Of a stretch of 64,000 bases of DNA, positions 10,073-21,643 are shown in pieces. Below the pieces are notes generated by a model. It did not search any database. It was given only the letters and a program-made list of their open reading frames with translations, and was not told the DNA's origin. The DNA is taken from assembly GCA_015501055.1 (NCBI GenBank), contig JADNYV010000058.1:124001-188000 (forward strand), written 5' to 3'. Numbering within the stretch: position 1 is the stretch's first letter; each line of letters opens with the position of its first letter. Origin of the DNA: Mucidula mucida (taxonomy: Eukaryota; Basidiomycota; Agaricomycetes; Agaricales; Physalacriaceae). Both the position numbers and the translations under genes were made by a program.

Positions 10073-11440
10073 CACGGCCCCAGTTGATCCGAGTCCGTGC
10101 CCGCCATTGTCGCGTATATTCACTTAAGCCCTGCCTCCGGGTAGGTCAATAGTATTGTATCAGCGTGAAATACATAACGTTTATCCCAGGGCGCTCCTGT
10201 CGCCGAAGGACAACGTGTGGCAATGAAGATAAGTACTCTATCTGTTTGATCGGTATACCGTCGTCCGGCACGTTTTGTCTCGTCAGTGAGCTTGGGGCTG
10301 TACCCTCAGACTGTAGAAGGTGCTTGAACCATGAAGGTAGAAGCAGATGAGTGCGTGAAGACAGGACAATGACGCGTTCAGATCGCACTGTCACGGCACA
10401 TGACACTGGTCACACTCTGTTACGCTTGCACCTTCTTCCTGTTTCGTTCACACTGATTCGGGGCAAATCCCCCTTGCAAGCCTGGACAGTCAACGAAACA
10501 GTGCGATAGGCTACTTCTCCCTCTGGCGCCTTGAGAGGGAAGAGCTGCGGACAGCCGGACGGACGCGACTTGTCAAGGCCCTCTCCTGCCAGAGTTTCAG
10601 GACATCCTTCGACAAATCCAACAGGAAGAGGATCTACGGCCTTCAACCTAACAAATTTAGGTGGCTGAAACCACGCTTATGTCTCGTACTCGTGTTTTAA
10701 CAGGAAAACTACGTTCTCCGACTGAAGCTATGGTTGTCGACGTTTCTTTGAATCTTTCACAATCGGCCGGAATCCCGTGAAGTCTGGTCCCGTTTTCATT
10801 CTTTGGATCTCCATCTCCATCTCAGAACTCTTGACCACTAGAGCTGTCATTCTCTCGACACTGCGGTATCGTCAAGTTACGAGTATCAACACGGCTGCTA
10901 CCAACATCTGAGGCTTCTGAGCGAAACCTACTGGAATAAAAGAACCTCAGCACAAACTGATACGGTCCCGCACGACAACGTCTCAGAGGCCATCAAGAGA
11001 ATGAGGATGCAATCATTGTTACTTACGGAAAGGATATCATTGACCTCACTGATCAACCCTCACGATCAGGCTCGCTCCTCATTGAATGGACCGCGTGACT
11101 GCGCGTTAACGCGACGGCGAACGCCCTGATATACTCCTTGTCGCTCATTTTCTCCTTGAACAACGGATTCGGGTCAGGCTTAGCCCACAACGCTCCTCGC
11201 AATTGAGGTTGTTTTTCTTGTGATCGTTGCGCTATAGATGCAACAATCATCGGGATTAGACGTTCTCAGCAATGTCTGTTGCCTCATGGAACTATCGTGG
11301 AGTCGCGGGCAATACAACTCTCAATGCGGTTGCTGCCATCAGATCTTACGTTCTGGTCCGAGTCGATATATAGTTCGAAGAATGATTGCGACGACGCTTT
11401 GGCACCCTCTGCACTCCCCACGCCCTTCGGTCTCTCTCAA
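10073..11440. other. Non-coding flank; start of the DUF6534 tandem duplication
   Basis: The first part is the displaced upstream region of DUF6534 copy I. From about 10959 (GATACGGTCCCGCAC) the sequence is duplicated at 13121 and forms the upstream region of the two tandem DUF6534 copies. Short open frames here lack recognisable protein character. Confidence 0.5.
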
Positions 11441-12846
11441 ATGTCTTCTGTTACCTCCATTCCCCACAACATCGCAGAGCTGTGAGTCTGAAAATTTCGA
11501 TTACACGGATTTAGCTCACGGAAATAGTACTGGTCCGTTGGTGAATGCTCTTGCAGTCTCTCCTCCGAGTACATTCACCAACGACGCGTCAGCTCCTTGG
11601 GCACTTTTTCAACTGGGCGCTATTCGGAATCCTGTGTGTGCAGGCATGTGAGTACTATTCATTGACGAGTGATGACAGCAAATTGACAGCACGGTAACAG
11701 ATATCTATTACCTTGCCTTCCCAAATGATCGTTTATGGCCAACGAAAGCTCTAACCATATTTGTCTTCATTTGGAGTTGGCGCAGACTGTCGTCAATACC
11801 AGAGACGCCTTCAGAAATTTTGGTTTCGGGTATCAGCATCGGATTGGCTTTTCGTTAACCTACTGACGCGCGCCCCATAGCTGGGGCAACATGTCGGAGC
11901 TCGACTTCATGGGTACATACTGGTTCGGGGTACCCGTTATGGCGGCTATCAGTAAGTCGTGTGTCGTAATCTCAACTATTTCTGTCAATTGACACGATCT
12001 TAAAAAGTTAGCTTCGTCGTTCAAGTCTTCTACGCATGGAGACTCTGGATCTTGACAGGTCGGTTCTGGATTCCAGGTGTCATAATACTGGTGAGCGTGT
12101 TTCGTCACCGTTTCGCGAGGTGGATGTCCATACAATTCGCACAGTTCTCACTCACGCAATGCGTTGCTGGGATGTACGCGGGCGATTGCGCAAAGCGAGT
12201 CAATCATTTCACGGTTCTCCAGATTGATCACACATCTCATGTTGTGATATCGGTGCGCCTCAACCTCTTTCTTAGATTTTGAGTTTACAATGATGCGTAC
12301 ATAGCTCTGGCTAGCAGGAACTGCCATGTGCGATACCGTCATCGCCGTCTCAATGTCCTGGACACTGTTACGGGCTCGCACAGGAGTGCGTTATACGGAT
12401 GCCGTCGTTGTCAAGATTGTACGGCTCAGCGTGGAAACGGGGACCATATGCGCCATATGCGCGATGCTCGACCTCATCTTCTACCTGGGCTTCAAGAACA
12501 AAAACTTCTACACCTTGCCGAGCATCGCTTTGACCAAGATGTACTCTAACAGTTTTTTTGCGGCAAGTATCGCTCTTGAAGACTTGCTTACTTACGTTTG
12601 ACTGCCCGTTCATAGGTGCTCAACTCCAGAGTGAAGATCTCGGTGGCTCGAATGGGCGGCATGGGCTCAACAGAAGAGACTGACTCAGGGTGCACTTGTG
12701 GCGCCTCTGTGACGCCTGAATCTCTCGGAATACGGTGGAGACGCTCGCGATCTACAGCCGCAGCCCCCACGACGCACGACGTGGAGTTGACACAAGCGTC
12801 ACGCGAAACCGGCGGAATCGAATCACCCGTGGATCCAAGTATGTGA
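11441..12846 (+). pseudogene. DUF6534 membrane protein, copy II, one-base frameshift
   Basis: Start MSSVTSIPHNIAEL at 11441 (exon 1 to 11481, GTGAGT donor). Recognisable exons follow: LLGHFFNWALFGILCVQA, IYYLAFPNDRLWPTKALTIF, WGNMSELDFMGTYWFGVPV, SFVVQVFYAWRLWILTGR, FSLTQCVAGMYAG, LWLAGTAMCDTVIAVSMSW, and a terminal exon from VLNSRVKISV to the stop at 12844-12846. Relative to copy III, one T is missing in the run at about 11770-11773 (CATTTGGAG against CATTTTGGAG). That shifts the frame in the middle of a membrane helix (FVFILELAQTVV in copy III). The last intron has a GC donor (GCGGCAAGT) where copy III has GTAAGT. Everything else is conserved, so the loss is recent, unless it is a sequencing error. 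Confidence 0.75.
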
Positions 12847-13568
12847 TGCGACTAACGGTTCATTGTCTATAAGTCTACTTTCTGACGCTTAATGCTTAGA
12901 ACCAGGAGTCATCCAGATAAATCCACCCGGCTCTCTGGAAGGTTTATGACTCCAAGAGCCTCCGAAAACCCTTGTAGTAGTTCAATATCTTCAATAGTAC
13001 TTTGACACTTCAGTCGAGGTGGCGAGTGCTAGAGCTTGTGTTACGACTAATAACAGGTGTTTCGACGGTATTTGTTTCGCTTCGTTTTGAACAGCATGCT
13101 CCTTGCATGCTGATACATATGATACGGTCCCGCACGGCAACGTCTCTGAGGCCATCAAAATAATTGGGTGACAGACATAGTTACTTACTTACTTTAGAAA
13201 GGGTCAGTCACTTGCTCTCGCGATCAGGCGCGCTCCTCATTGAATGCACCGTGTAATTGGGTGCCACCACGACGGTGAATGTCCCAATATACTCGTTATA
13301 TTTCATTTTATCATTGTAGCACTGATCTGGACAAGCTTAGCCCGCAACGCTCCCTCAAAATGGCTTCTCCGTCCCGTTGTGAACGCGAAGATCATTGGCT
13401 TGAGACGCTCTCAACACCGTCTGCCGCCCTGTGGAGTAGCGGGCAAGGCAGTACCACTCTCAATGCGGATGCCGCCATCAGATCTCACGTTCTGGTCGAT
13501 ATATAACTCTTGCAACGACGCCTCGACCTTCTCTGCATTCGGCCCCCAGGCCCTTCCATCTCTCTCGC

Positions 13569-14981
13569 ATGTCTTCTGGTACCTCCTTTCCCACCAACGT
13601 CACAGAGCTGTAAGTCTGAAAATCTCGATTACACGGGTTTGGCTCACCGAAATAGTACTGGTCCCTTGGTAAATCCCCTTGCAGACTCCTCCGAGTACAC
13701 TCGCCAACAGGATGACAGCTCCTTGGGCACTTGTTCAACTGGGGACTATTCGGAATCCTGTGTGTGCAAGCATGTAAGTACCATTCATTGACGACTAATG
13801 CCAGCCAACTGACAGCACGATAACAGATATTTATTATCTTGCCTTCCCAAATGATCGTTTATGGCCAACGAAAGCACTAACCATATTTGTATTCATTTTG
13901 GAGCTAGCGCAGACCGTTGTCAATACCCGAGACGCATTCAGACACTTTGGATTCGGGTGTGTGCACCGGAACTTTTTCTTTCGTTGGGCCCACTGAAGCG
14001 GGCATCCCAGCTGGGGCGACTCGTTGGAACTCGACCTCATAGGTACGTATTGGTTCGGGGTACCCGTTATGACGGCTACCAGTGAGTCGTGTGCCGTAAC
14101 CTTCAACTATTCATATGAACTGACGCGATTGTGGCTAGTTAGCTTTGTTGTCCAAGTTTTCTACGCGTGGAGGATATGGATCCTGACAGGTCGTTTTTGG
14201 ATCCCAGGTGCCATACTACTGGTGAGCGATGTTTCCTCTTATGCGTGGTCTCGCGAGGTGTCTGTTCATACAATTCGAAAAGTTCTCGCTCACGCAATGC
14301 GTCGCTGGGATGTACGCGGGAGATTGCGCAAACCGAGTGCAGTATTTCTCGGTTCTCCAGAGTGATCATACAACCCACGTTGTAATATCGGTGCGCTCAA
14401 TATCTGCGTCTTTTCTTAGATTTTGAGTTACTGATGATAGGGACATAGCTCTGGTTAGCAGGAACTGCTCTGTGCGATACCGTCATCGCCGTGGCCATGT
14501 CATGGACACTTTTACGCGCCCGTACAGGAGTACGTTCTACAGATGTTATCGTCGTTAAGATTGTGCGGCTCAGTATTGAAACGGGCACTATATGCGCTAT
14601 CTGCGCGCTGCTGGATCTGAGCTTCTACTTGGGCTTCAAGAACAACAACTACTACACCTTGCCGAGCATCGCTTTAACTAAGTTGTACTCTAACAGTTTC
14701 TTCGCGGTAAGTACCGCGCCCGAGGAGCTGCATACTTGAGTTTGACTGTCCGTTCGTAGGTGCTCAACTCAAGAGCGAAAATTTCTGCGACTCAGAAGGG
14801 CGGTATCGTGGGCGCAGCAGAGACTGGCTCAAGATGTACTTGTGGCGCGTCTGCCGCCTTTGAATCTCTCGAAATACGTTGGAGACGCTCGAATTTCACC
14901 GTCGCAGCTCTCACAGCGCTTGATGTGGAGCGGACACAAGCGTCAGAGATAAGCCCGCCTGCCTCTTCGGATGGTTTATGA
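13569..14981 (+). CDS. DUF6534 membrane protein, copy III, apparently intact
   Basis: Tandem duplicate of copy II, about 2.13 kb downstream. Start MSSGTSFPTNVTEL at 13569; exon and intron order is identical to copy II. Diagnostic segments: LLGHLFNWGLFGILCVQA, TIFVFILELAQTVVNTRDAF, GTYWFGVPVMTAT, SFVVQVFYAWRIWILTGR, MYAGDCANR, LWLAGTALCDTVIAVAMSW, SIETGTICAICALLDL and IALTKLYSNSFFA, ending with a Ser/Ala-rich cytosolic-type tail (stop 14979-14981). About eight coding exons joined by GT-AG introns of roughly 50-60 nt, each with plausible borders. Predicted polytopic membrane protein of about 300 aa; function unknown for the family. Confidence 0.78.
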
Positions 14982-15000
14982 CTTCCCGAGCCTTCGACAA

Positions 15001-15851
15001 AACTCTATACAATTGATCCTCTTCAATACTGCTTCTCGTCGCTTTTTGAGGGCATTGAATGTGTCTAAATACCTTAATCAACTACATTTTAATACAGTAC
15101 CTAATTGGCCAACTGCTCTGAATGGACGTAGATGCTCAACGCCTCCTCGTTCTTCGATCTGACTGTTGACATGGGCATCCACTGAGAATTCTTCGCATTG
15201 GGAGCACGGTCGTTGCGTGCTCGGACGCCAAGCGCCCCCATTGTTCCTACCCCGCAGCGGAGACCTATCCAATGAGGGGCCAAGCGGCGTCCAAAGCGGA
15301 AACCATTGTAGCCATAGAGCTACTAATCGTGGTGTGGCATTTCAATTATCGATCGCTTTCGTCAATGTTTTACGCACCATCAGCGCGCTGAGCAATGCTT
15401 TCCCACTGGAAGACAGAGCACCGGCCGAGATGCTGTAAGATATGTTGAATGTGGCAGGTCACCCGACTTTGTACCAGTGGCAGGAGCACAGTACGGTACT
15501 GAACCCACCGGAAGAACTTGCATCATTCGTTGAAGGATGAGGGTGCGGGTACCATGCAGTGTCCACGAGTCCGTGCGCTTAGAGACTCAGCGTGTAATGC
15601 CAGTACTCCTTTGTGACCACAGCCTGAATCCTACGACGATGAGATGGCATGCACTTTGTAACTAGAGGAACTTATGCGCATGCATATAAATATTTTCGAT
15701 ACTCGATCAGCAACAGTCTGTAATGGCCAAAGAGAAGCGGGAAGAAAGGAAATGGTGGCAATTGACATGTATCTATACGCGGCAAGAACAACATAGCCAT
15801 ACAAGGAAGAAAGCATAGAGTAATTGTAAATGAGAATAGAAGTCATATCCT
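15001..15851. other. No gene recognised
   Basis: Downstream of DUF6534 copy III. Several open frames of 60-90 codons overlap on both strands, but none shows splice structure or family resemblance. Confidence 0.4.
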
Positions 15852-16154
15852 TCAGAGCCTCAGAACCAGGACTGCAGCCGGTCGAGCCACTACCACTCCG
15901 ACCGCTCCAGCACCGACAAAGCCAATGGCAGGAAGCGGAGCTCCCATCGCAATCCCTTGAATGACAGCTAAAGGTGCGCCCGCCGCAATGACGCCACCGG
16001 GGGCGGCAGCTTGGAGACCCGCAAAAACACCGCCTGCAACCGGTCCCGCCGCACTGACACCGAAAATGCCCCCAAGAATACTTGGCGCAAGCAAAGGAGC
16101 CGCTATTACACAGGCTACTCCAAGTCCAGCGTATGCAACATAGTTAGCGGCCAT
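15852..16154 (-). CDS. ISG12/IFI6-like small hydrophobic protein
   Basis: A single exon of 100 codons (ATG 16154, stop 15852-15854). The protein is nearly all Ala, Gly, Val, Ile and Pro, with repeated hydrophobic Gly-rich stretches such as GVACVIAAPLLAPSILGGIF, GGVFAGLQAAAPGGVIAAG and LAVIQGIAMG. This matches the Ifi-6-16 (ISG12/IFI27) family: short proteins with two or three Gly-rich helices, placed in mitochondrial or ER membranes in animals. Fungal members exist, but I know no assigned role. No separate signal peptide is evident. An N-terminal exon upstream is possible because many family members are slightly longer. Confidence 0.65.
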   Translation of the reverse strand: MAANYVAYAGLGVACVIAAPLLAPSILGGIFGVSAAGPVAGGVFAGLQAAAPGGVIAAGAPLAVIQGIAMGAPLPAIGFVGAGAVGVVVARPAAVLVLRL

Positions 16155-16637
16155 GTAAAGTGAGCGCTAGGAGGCGTAAGCACAAGCAGTGCGAGCAAGG
16201 AAGAATATGCACCTTGAATGGCTTGTTATGATTAAACAAATAGAAGGGTATCAAGCTTCACAATAGAATTTCTGCGCAAGAGGGAGGACAAGGCGCCTGT
16301 TGACACATTGAGATTGGTGTAATGCAAGCGGTGCGACGATATACCATGAATGGTTTTCTGTCTAAAAGTCAGAACTCAACATACGGCGTAACAAGTATTA
16401 TACTGACCTCATACGAGATGATGGTAAATGGCAGAGAGGTGGCCGTTACGGTTGGAGTTTTCAGTAGTGCTGGCCACGCTGAGACCTTGAGGCCACCCAC
16501 GGGTGATCTAAACTCATGCACAATGCCTGATAAACTTGCTTCTATAATCTAAGCTCAATCAAGAGTACTGCTGGTCAGTAAAGTGTTCTTCCAAAAATCC
16601 GATTATATGCCAAACTATTGCATCTATAAATTTGGTC
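16155..16637. other. No gene recognised
   Basis: Spacer between the ISG12-like gene and the remnant 3' end of the hAT-interrupted pseudogene. No protein-like frame. Confidence 0.4.
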
Positions 16638-16858
16638 TCAGCCTTTCCTTTTAGGACATGAAAAAAGGCCAATCATACCTTCAGTCTCCCAATTTGGCGC
16701 ATGTTTTGCCTTGTCACCCCTTTCAGCCCTGTTATCATTAATAAGGCTCCAACCATATACTATATGTATACGGTTCAGAGCCCTGTATACATATAGAGTA
16801 TATTATATGGTTTGTACTGTATAATATACAGTATATATATAGTTCTATATAGTTTGTT

Positions 16859-19800
16859 TCAGTTCAAAATTACTATGTGCTTGCCAACCTTGCGACACTT
16901 GCGAGGCGGCTCGTTTACGTCCAATAACCCGCTCCGAATCCAAACTTTGCTCAACAATGCCTGCCTGATACTTTCCGCCTTCAACGAGCTGCAAAGATCC
17001 GCGCAGATATGCCGTGACTGTGAAAAAACATGTTCGACTGCAACACTACTGCCCGAAATGGCCAAGTAGTCCCGCGCCATATGAGCTATCGTTGGGAACA
17101 AGCGTTGATGCTCCTACACAAGCGATAAGTCCAGGAATGCTTAAAGGCACTGTGAGTTACCTTCCACCAACAAAGGGACCCATTGTTGCCTGTGCATGGA
17201 ACACCGCCCTCGATTGCGAAGTACTTCTTGATCTCTTTGTGAAGCGCCTCATTTAGTGTCTTTGGGGGTGCTGTATTATTGTCTAGAGCAGACTGAATCC
17301 CGTAGTCGCCAAGATCATTGTTAAAGTCATTGCTAGGAGCGGGAGGGGCGACCGCACCTGTAGATGGTGTCTCTGCCGGAGCGGTCTCAAGGTATAACTC
17401 AGCCACAAGCTTGAATAAGAGCTCCACCTTCTCTTGCTCATCTCTGTCACCACTTCGCAGGAAAAACCTTGAGCAAAACTTAGGATGAAGCACTGTAGAG
17501 CCTTGTGAGTTTACGAGTGGTGGAAAAAGACCAAACCTACTTGTAGCAAGCTTGTGGAACTAATTGCTTCGCGCCAGCTCCGCATACTTCAACAGCTTCT
17601 TGAGACCTCTGCAAGCAGCGCGTCAAAGATTCTTGGGGTATGTCATATCAGCCGTAATGGTCTCGTAATGGACCTCCATCAGCTTGTAGTATGGAAGCGA
17701 CAGAGGAAGTGTTGGTGTCTGCTGTGTCGAGAGAACCTTTGTGTATTGATAGAAAGGCTGCACAATAATTAGTACTCAGTGAAGCATTCAGGGAAACAGA
17801 GCCGCACCTCGAGACGCTGCTTCAGCTTTTCCAGCTCCTCTCATTTGCTCTTCTTGATTAGGAGCTCGCTATAGGCCCCCTAGTTAACCTGCAAAGTCCA
17901 GAAATTAATTGCCTCTTTCAGCTTGAGTGCACACTTAATCATTGAGTAAGTCCAGTTCTATTGTGTTTGGACATCACGAATGACCATAAGGTGCAGGCAA
18001 CGTAGTAGAGATCGTCGGTGAGGAGATGAGACAATCTTCAAGCATAGGAATCAAAGCTATTGATATTACTGTCGGTTTTGTACACTGAAAAGTTGCCGGC
18101 TGTTGAACGTACCCGCTTCAGTGCACTCTGGTCACTAAGCTGCTCAAGTATGTCCTCGTCATTAACGGACATGTCTTTGTCGGCGGCCTTCTTCTGTTCC
18201 TCATTGGAAAGATCGGCTTCCTCATCAGAAAGATCGGCTTCCTCATCAGAAAGATCGGCTTCCTCATTGAGAGCGAGCTGATTGTTGTCCTCTTCTGAAT
18301 CCCAATATGCTGAAGCCTGCTTATCGGTGTTGTAATAGTCCTCAACATCAGGATTAGGAGCTTTATCAAGAGCGTGAAGTGTGTCCTGGACGGATAGATT
18401 GACGGTGTGGAGAATGCAGCAAATGTGAGCGTTGGTATTGACAGGAATATTGTACTTGGTGAGAATGAGCCTCAACGAAGTCTCCACCAAGGGAATGTTA
18501 GTGCTTGCATTATCCGTTGTCACAGCAAGGAACTTGACAGTAGCTCAGTTGATGTAGCAGGAATAGAGCATCAAACATACCTTATCAAGCCCACCAATCT
18601 TGCGGCGCTCTCAACGAATGCTTTACCCCCATAGACTCCGACATGATTTTTGTCGTCAAGCAACTGGAAGTTGACAATGTAGTTCATGAGGTTCCAGTCA
18701 TCGTCCACAAAGGATTCAATTATACATGCAAAGGTATAAACCATCTGACATGTCGTCCAAGTATTGGTTTGATAAGAGATACGCGACTTGACGTGCTGGC
18801 AGGTCTCATGAGTCATAAACATCTGAAAAGAGGGCTGTAACATACCACAAATGCCTTAACAATTTTGCCATGCAGCTCAGCAAAGATATGTGTTAGCTGG
18901 TTTTGCACAGTTGTGTCGCTCGGCAGTAACTGCTTGATTTTCAAGTATTTGAAAAGGAGGTGGAGTGCTGGCGCTTTGCCTGTTGTCCATGGGAGTGACT
19001 TGTCAAGGATCCAGGCAGAGAAGAGCCGAACAAAACCCCTTTGAGTAATTACAGCATCTGGATCAAGGTTGGCCTCTTTCAACTATGCTTCCATCATCTT
19101 ACAGCTCTCTTCCAAGTTCAGCTCCTTGGCGAGACCTGGCTGCTTGCTCTCAGCTTTTTCTGCTGCATCAGTGCGCTTCTTGCATTTTGGAGGATGTCCC
19201 AAGATATTTGTCATTGGTGGCAGCGTCTCCTCATTGTCGAAAGTGACATCAGGACCGTCAACAGTTTGAGCTACTCTGCGCACACTACATGGCTTTGGTG
19301 AGGTGACTTTTGCTAATGATTAGGTTGTAGAACGTACCATTCACAATGTTTACAGACAAACTTCCACTTCTTCTCGTGATCGACCACAATTGCAACAACG
19401 AGGTGAAACCAGGCAATGCTTTTGTTGACTGGACCATGTCATATACCATGACAGGCTTTTTCTTTGAACACATTCTGAAGGGCAGTGTCGCTGTCCGACT
19501 CTTCTCTGTCATCAATATCACTAGCAACATCGTCGTATGTAAGTGCCACGCCCTAACTGCTGTCAGATACTAACCTGTACAGATAGTTAGTGTGTACCGA
19601 CTGCTTGCACTTGACACCTCTTTTTGGCTTTGCTCTCGCCTTTTGCTTCTTGGCTTTCTGCTCAGCATCCTTTGCGCGCTGCTCCTTCCTTGCTTTTCCT
19701 TTGGCACGCTTTTCCTTCTATATGATGTCAATGATTGTGTCAGGACTACTGCATATAGCTCACCAGCTGTGACACAAGCTCAGTCTTGGCCATGATCTTG

Positions 19801-20027
19801 TTGCCGTCAGAATCAAGGAGCGACGTGTCTGAGCCATTATCATCGGGTACAGTTCGCTTTGGAGGCTTATACATGGGGTCTCTCTTTTTCTTGGTGCCCT
19901 GGGCAGACTTGCAAGGTGCAGGCTCCTCGTCACTAGACTCCTGGAGATTCAGTTTGGGCTTTCCCCTCCCCTTTTTTTTGGTCCTGGAGATGCTATCAGT
20001 GGTGCAGCATGCCGCAAACACAGTCAT
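16859..20027 (-). pseudogene. hAT-family transposase of element 1
   Basis: Spliced minus-strand gene. N-terminus is basic (RTKKKGRGKPKLN, then MYKPPKRTVPDDNGSDTSLL), followed by a BED-like finger region ending KKWKFVCKHCEW. Core: GFVRLFSAWILDKSLPW, NTWTTCQMVYTFAC, TTDNASTN and an acidic insert with a 21-bp repeat. The C-terminal hAT dimerisation region is FPTIAHMARDYLAI...VAVEHVFSQSRH...LLSKVWIRSGL, ending at 16859; an intron at about 17110-17160 joins CWWK to EHQRLFPTIAH. hAT transposases use a D-D-E triad. The first Asp of the D-x-W-T motif is Asn here (AAT), the second (TTDNAS) and the Glu (VAVE) are present. In-frame stops at 19439-19441 (TGA) and 19083-19085 (TAG) also break it. Confidence 0.78.
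18199..18261 (-). repeat. 21-bp tandem repeat, three copies, in the hAT-1 transposase
   Basis: Three near-identical 21-bp units encode the heptad EEADLSD repeated in the acidic insert after TTDNASTN. Units differ by one or two bases. Confidence 0.8.
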
Positions 20028-20117
20028 GTATGCGAGGAAAATGATTTCATCATATATACGCTAATATTTGGGGAGTGCAGCTTCCTATTGCTCAAGCCAT
20101 CCGTGATTCGACGCCCT

Positions 20118-20381
20118 CTACAGATAATTGGCAACTTTTTGCATGCCGAGTGGGCCACGGAAACGCGCATTGGAAAGGCGGCCTTCTACGCATGTATTTC
20201 TGCCAAAGAACATGTCAATTACGCAATTGAAGGACTCCCAGTTGTTGTTCTCAATGCTGGCAAACTGGCACGCAATAGGACCAGCTTTTGTGGCCAGAGG
20301 CAGAGACTTGGGAAGGTTTTGTACATGTATGAGGATTGCCGTCACTAGCTTTTGAATGAATTGCTTTGCCTTGGATGCCAT
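20118..20381 (-). CDS. Small hAT-1 internal ORF (87 aa), unknown
   Basis: ATG 20381 to stop 20118-20120, upstream of the transposase gene inside the same element. The product begins MASKAKQFIQKLVTAILIHV and ends RGPLGMQKVANYL, with a Cys-poor mixed-charge composition that looks coding. No domain recognised. It may be an accessory protein of this hAT lineage, a 5' exon remnant, or a captured fragment. Confidence 0.4.
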   Translation of the reverse strand: MASKAKQFIQKLVTAILIHVQNLPKSLPLATKAGPIACQFASIENNNWESFNCVIDMFFGRNTCVEGRLSNARFRGPLGMQKVANYL

Positions 20382-21643
20382 GGTGGTGTCGGACAACGGT
20401 GGAAGAAAGCGGGAACAAGTGCAGATAGGCCGTGACGGGTATAGACATATTTGCAAATGGGTGGTGCCATGTTGACCGAGTAGCGCAACATTGGACTGTA
20501 TACTATATACTATACTCTATAACTACTATATAACCCACTTCAAGAATGAGGCCATATAGATATACATATAATTATACAGTACTACTGTATATATACGGTT
20601 ATATATAATATAATGTTGGAGCCTTAATCATCAAGCTGCAATAGCATCTTCTCATCTTCATTCAGCAGGCAAATAGTCTTTGCCCAATCAACTATGTCCC
20701 TTTGTAATACTTTTACAACCAATACTTCAGTGTCCACTAACCCCATGTTGTTGAATCTGGTATTGACGGGGTGATCAAGGGTCTGAATAAGCTTGAGGCC
20801 ATCTTTAATTTTATTCTTCCCATCATTGCCAGCACTGAGAATTAGGATGGCATAAACAAGGCATGCAGCACAAGAGAAAACAAGCTTTGTCACAGAAACA
20901 CAAGAAATGGGAGATACTTCGGATGCAGATCTTTTTAAAATTGAACTTTTAGTTTGTCAAACATCTCGTTCACTCTATTCTGGGTAAAATTGTATTTTTA
21001 CACTACAATCATAATGACAAGCTAGACAGTGCATTAGTTGGTTATTAACACAATCAAACAAAGGCTCACATCTTGGAAAAAATTGACAACACTGTTATTT
21101 CCAGTCCATCTTGTCATATTGTGTGTTGGTACAATAGCATTAAACAAGCAACACAGCTATGAACCAGCGCTCCTCATGCAGAGCAAGCATGTGGGCCAGA
21201 ATTAGTATGAGCACTACACTGGCCAAAGGGCGCCTTTTCATTTCTATCTGGGTGTGCCATCTTGACAAAACCACGTCCATTGCCACCCTCCACATTTGTC
21301 CACTGTGTGGGGCTGGGGTGGGTACTGTACAGCTGCAAGACTGGTACTTGTGCTATTAGCTGTGTTGTTACTGGTATTCATAGTGCTTAGAGATTGCCAC
21401 AAATTATGAACTGGATTGATCCGTAATCCGGTTCATGGATATCTGTGCTCCCAAAGCCAAGACCGTACCCATATTGCAATCTGGATTGCCTTCAGGATCT
21501 GATCTGTACACAACTCAATCTGCGGATTAAAACATGGATCACCACTTGGACCGCACTCGGATTGAACTTGGATCACCTATAAAAAGCAGTAATAAGTAGC
21601 AGTAGCATTGTACTAAGTAAGTAGTTAACGGAGACAAAATATA

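Larger units (their letters stand above)
10959..15000 (+). repeat. Tandem duplication carrying DUF6534 copies II and III
   Basis: Unit 1 begins at about 10959 and unit 2 at about 13121, both with GATACGGTCCCGCACG. Upstream region, exons and introns align throughout; the offset drifts from 2162 to 2135 bp through small indels. Divergence is clear in introns and mild in exons. Confidence 0.75.
16742..20626. mobile_element. hAT transposon 1
   Basis: 3,885 bp with 12-bp terminal inverted repeats TAAGGCTCCAAC / GTTGGAGCCTTA. It is flanked by ATCATTAA (16734-16741) and ATCATCAA (20627-20634), an 8-bp target duplication with one mismatch, as expected for hAT. AT-rich palindromic subterminal blocks (TATAC/GTATA) occupy about 16757-16860 and 20495-20610. 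It carries a minus-strand transposase gene and a small minus-strand ORF, and sits in the last exon of the pseudogene at 16638-23616. Confidence 0.88.

Noticed and set aside
17086..17160. Frameshift between CWWK and the hAT dimerisation region
   Set aside because: A GTAACT...TGTAG intron joins CWWK to EHQRLFPTIAH in frame.
19746..19790. Premature stop in the hAT-1 first exon (TAG at 19746)
   Set aside because: A GTGAGC donor precedes it and a matching acceptor lies before KEKRAKGKARKEQ, so it is intronic.
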